NCBI GenBank assembly: GCA_000438255.1
Contig: FR901866.1
Location: 1 to 24,335, forward strand
Length of the DNA: 24,335 nucleotides
DNA from: Clostridium sp. CAG:389
Lineage (GTDB): Bacteria; Bacillota; Clostridia; TANB77; CAG-508
Direction of reading: 5' to 3'
The position numbers and the translations under genes are program-made. Under the pieces are notes generated by a model that worked only from the letters and a program-made list of their open reading frames with translations, did no database searches and was not told the DNA's origin. Of this stretch, positions 22,109-24,335 are shown piece by piece; the stretch's first letter is position 1; every line of letters starts with the position of its first letter.

Positions 22109-22837
22109 ATGGCAAATGTAAAAGTAAATGGAATAGTAATTGCAGAAAATAATATGGGGGATTATGACAAAATGCTTACAATATTGACACCAAATTATGG
22201 AAAAATATCCTGTGTAGCCAAAGGAGCACGAAGACCACAAAGTGCTCTTTTGGCAGGTACTCAATTATTTTGCTTTGGTGAATATATGATGTATAAAGGA
22301 ACAAATACATATCACATAAACTCATGTGAAACAATAGAAATTTTTTATAATTTACGAACAGATTTAGACAAGCTCAAATATGCAATACATATAAATAAAA
22401 TAATTCAAGATATAACAGAAGAGAATGAAAACTGTTATAAGATTTTACAATTATTTTTAAATACACTTTATACAATATCAGAAACTGATAAAGATAAAGA
22501 TTTTGTATTAAGTGTATTTAAATTGAGATTGTTATGTATTTTGGGATTTATGCCAAGAGTCACAAAATGTGTAAGTTGCAAAGATGAAAATGAATTAACT
22601 AAATTTTCGATAAGAGATAATGGATTTAAATGTGAAACTTGTGGTAAGCAGGACAAGTCTTCATTAGAAATGAGTGAAAGCACAAAAAGTGCTATTTTAT
22701 ATACAATTTCAGCACCTCCTAAAAAATTGTATTCATTTAGCTTAAAAGATGATAGTTTACGAGAATTTGAACTAATTAGTAAAATATATTTTAATGAAAA
22801 ATTAGAAAAAGAGTACAAATTAGAAGAATTATTTTAA
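22109..22837 (+). CDS. recO: DNA repair protein RecO
   Basis: Loads RecA with RecR in recombinational repair. The 242-residue product has an N-terminal OB-fold (VKVNGIVIAENNMGDYDKML, then GKISCVAKGARRPQSALLAG) and a helical domain with a C4 zinc site CVSC ... CETC (about 154-178). Length is typical. It follows yqzL in the conserved order; its initiation region is unusual and described separately. Confidence 0.93.
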   Translation: MANVKVNGIVIAENNMGDYDKMLTILTPNYGKISCVAKGARRPQSALLAGTQLFCFGEYMMYKGTNTYHINSCETIEIFYNLRTDLDKLKYAIHINKIIQDITEENENCYKILQLFLNTLYTISETDKDKDFVLSVFKLRLLCILGFMPRVTKCVSCKDENELTKFSIRDNGFKCETCGKQDKSSLEMSESTKSAILYTISAPPKKLYSFSLKDDSLREFELISKIYFNEKLEKEYKLEELF

Positions 22838-22934
22838 AACATCTGTATATTGAAATACTTTATGATTTTCTGAATATAACAATGTGTGGCTTTAAATGGT
22901 TACAGTGGGGTGATAATTTTTTAATCAAAAACAC

Positions 22935-22963
22935 TTGCAAAAAATAAAAAGAACTTATATAAT
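22935..22963 (+). promoter_or_regulatory. Sigma-A promoter of the hibernation factor gene
   Basis: TTGCAA at 22935-22940 and TATAAT at 22958-22963 with 17-bp spacing. Confidence 0.8.
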
Positions 22964-23001
22964 GAAGGTAGGCAAAAGTAAAAAAGAAGGGAGCGATTTT
23001 T

Positions 23002-23529
23002 ATGAAAATAAAAATTATAGGAAAAGAACTAAAGATAACAGAAGCAATAAACGATTATGTTGAAAAAAAATTAGACAGAATCGACAAATATTTTGAAGAT
23101 GCCGAAGCAGATGTTACTTTAAAAACAGAAAAAAATGAACAAACAGCAGAAATCTGCATAATAGCAAATGGAGAAAAATACAGAGCTGTTACAGAAGACA
23201 AAGACATGTATGCCTCTATTGATAAAGACATAGACATACTAGAAGGACAAATTAGAAAAGCAAAAACAAAAAAAGAAAAAATGATGAAAGATGCAAGCAT
23301 CAAAAACATGGAAGTTGCAACAGATCATGTTGCTGAAATATCAAATGAAATAATAAAAACATCTTATTATGAAATTAAACCAATAACACCAGAAGATGCT
23401 GTATTAGAATTACAAGCACATCCAACACATAATTTCTTAGCTTTTATAAATGTAGAAACAGGAAAAGTAAATGTTATACATAAATTAAAAGATGGAAAAA
23501 ATTACGGATTAGTAGAACCAGAAGCATAA
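23002..23529 (+). CDS. hpf: Long-form ribosome hibernation promoting factor
   Basis: Binds the 30S decoding channel and dimerises ribosomes to 100S in stationary phase. The 175-residue product joins an N-terminal RaiA/YfiA domain (MKIKIIGKELKITEAINDYV to about 100; DKDMYASIDKDIDILEGQIRK is the conserved helix) to a C-terminal dimerisation domain (about 120-175; KPITPEDAVLELQ then FLAFIN and YGLVEP), the long form normal in Bacillota. GGGAG lies 9-10 nt before the ATG. Confidence 0.95.
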   Translation: MKIKIIGKELKITEAINDYVEKKLDRIDKYFEDAEADVTLKTEKNEQTAEICIIANGEKYRAVTEDKDMYASIDKDIDILEGQIRKAKTKKEKMMKDASIKNMEVATDHVAEISNEIIKTSYYEIKPITPEDAVLELQAHPTHNFLAFINVETGKVNVIHKLKDGKNYGLVEPEA

Positions 23530-23567
23530 TTAGCACATTACTAAGCGTAATAAAAAGGTGATTAATT

Positions 23568-23774
23568 ATGAAATTAAAAAAAAGAATACGCGAACAAAAA
23601 GGTTCAATAACTTTATTTGTTCTAACAAGTATGATATTTTTTACTATTGTAGTTGCAGCTTTATATGTAAATACAAATTATAAAGCACAAGCACAACAAA
23701 GAGAAATAGAAAAAATACAACAAACATATGAAAAAGATGATATAAATGAAATATATCAAGAATATAAAAAATAA
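23568..23774 (+). CDS. Small single-pass membrane protein, TadE/pilin-like N-terminus
   Basis: A 68-residue protein. A basic start (MKLKKRIREQ) leads to KGSITLFVLTSMIFFTIVV, a hydrophobic segment about 12-31 resembling the N-termini of clostridial TadE-like or pseudopilin proteins, followed by a charged coil (QQREIEKIQQTYEKDD). No enzymatic domain. AAAAGGTG precedes the ATG. It lies 38 bp after the hibernation gene and before a strong terminator, so they may share a transcript. Assignment to a pilus system is weak. Confidence 0.65.
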   Translation: MKLKKRIREQKGSITLFVLTSMIFFTIVVAALYVNTNYKAQAQQREIEKIQQTYEKDDINEIYQEYKK

Positions 23775-23804
23775 AAAAGGCAGGAAATCATATCCTGCCT
23801 TTTT
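23774..23804 (+). terminator. Terminator after the hpf transcript
   Basis: A perfect 12-bp stem AAAAAGGCAGGA/TCCTGCCTTTTT (23774-23785, 23793-23804) with a 7-nt loop and T-rich arm. Confidence 0.9.
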
Positions 23805-23919
23805 CTATTTTATAAGTAATCTATAAAAACTATAAAAGCAAAATATAACTTTCTACCTTCAATCATTAAGAAAAAATTTCTGTCAGTCTATCAAAAAATG
23901 ATACTATTTAAAAACAAAA

Positions 23920-24117
23920 CTATTTCATTCCGTTTTCAACTTGTTGAATCATTTTTTTAACCATGTTACCACCTATTCTACCAGCATCTCTAGCAGATAT
24001 ATCACCGTTGTATCCGTCTTTTAAATTAACACCAACTTCACTAGCAACTTCATATTTGAATTTGTCTAAAGCTGTCATAGCTTCTGGAACTAATTTTTTA
24101 TTTGAATTGTTTGCCAT
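23920..24117 (-). CDS. Alpha/beta-type small acid-soluble spore protein
   Basis: A 65-residue DNA-binding spore protein that protects dormant-spore DNA. It has the family pattern: ALDKFKYEVASEVGVNL with the GPR protease site at the E-V-A of YEVASE, and the second conserved block ARDAGRIGGNMVKKMIQ. AGGAGGTGAATTC precedes the ATG. It confirms endospore formation. Sigma-G control is expected but I could not identify a clear promoter. Confidence 0.96.
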   Translation of the reverse strand: MANNSNKKLVPEAMTALDKFKYEVASEVGVNLKDGYNGDISARDAGRIGGNMVKKMIQQVENGMK

Positions 24118-24335
24118 TTGAATTCACCTCCTGCAAATCTACATTTTCTAGAAAAAAACATTTGCTTTTTCTAATACTATCATTTGCAAATTTGAAAAAA
24201 ATAAACAGGAAATTTTTGCTACTATTTTTGTGATTTGATATTTTTATAAATTTTATAACTTATTATTTCAAAATTAACGTTAAGTAAAAAAATTATGGCG
24301 TTGTTGACCTATATGTTTTTAAAAATTGAACCGTT
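24118..24335. other. Window end, no gene seen
   Basis: AT-rich sequence upstream of the SASP gene. TTTGCAAATG-like words occur twice (24160-24172 and 24182-24192 in reverse orientation) and a TTGACC at about 24303 could be a -35 of a gene beyond the window. Nothing firmer is visible. Confidence 0.3.

Noticed and set aside
1..24335. CRISPR arrays, insertion sequences, prophage genes
   Set aside because: I found no spaced direct repeats, transposase, integrase or phage structural gene on either strand.

Overview
The window is a strongly AT-rich chromosomal segment. Arginine is almost always AGA and third positions favour A/T. It carries spore genes: sigma-H, SpoVM, an alpha/beta-type small acid-soluble spore protein and a SleL/YaaH-like GH18 protein. 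Gene orders tig-clpP-clpX, spoVM next to convergent rpmB, rplU-rpmA and era-yqzL-recO are typical of Bacillota. I read it as a spore-forming member of the Clostridia, possibly an uncultivated gut lineage (inference; no rRNA is present to confirm).

Layout. 161-2541: GH18 cell-wall/spore protein and sigH. 2552-2903: tRNA-Thr(GGT) and a convergent small gene. 2974-5320: thrS behind a Thr T-box and a second leader hairpin. 5341-10084: envelope-lipid cluster with an LPG-synthase-like membrane protein, two GT8 glycosyltransferases and two PlsC-like acyltransferases. 10113-10251: large unexplained stem-loop element. 10283-10927: nth. 11056-11534: a 49-aa membrane peptide, SpoVM and convergent rpmB. 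11636-15211: tig, clpP, clpX. 15252-16458: minus-strand accessory unit with a small unknown ORF and an M14 peptidase. 16541-16897: tmRNA. 17073-18247: unknown 154-aa gene and a decayed glutamine amidotransferase. 18294-19200: L21 leader, rplU, rpmA. 19314-20606: GT4 glycosyltransferase. 20732-22837: era, yqzL, recO. 22935-23774: hibernation factor and a TadE-like membrane protein. 23920-24117: SASP.

The most striking observation is the M14 peptidase at 15537-16458. It is an intact 305-residue reading, with its catalytic residues and no internal stop, only if the ribosome shifts +1 at four places. Each place is an in-frame CGG codon: the C is skipped and the following GGN is read as glycine. 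These are the only four in-frame CGG codons of that gene. I found no in-frame CGG in any recognised housekeeping gene here. Three other in-frame CGG codons, in two unrecognised small genes, appear to be read without a shift, so the phenomenon is context dependent or needs another explanation. Secondary points of interest are a recO start whose Shine-Dalgarno seems to be delivered across a hairpin, an uncharacterised membrane peptide paired with SpoVM, and the nested stem-loop element between two convergent genes.
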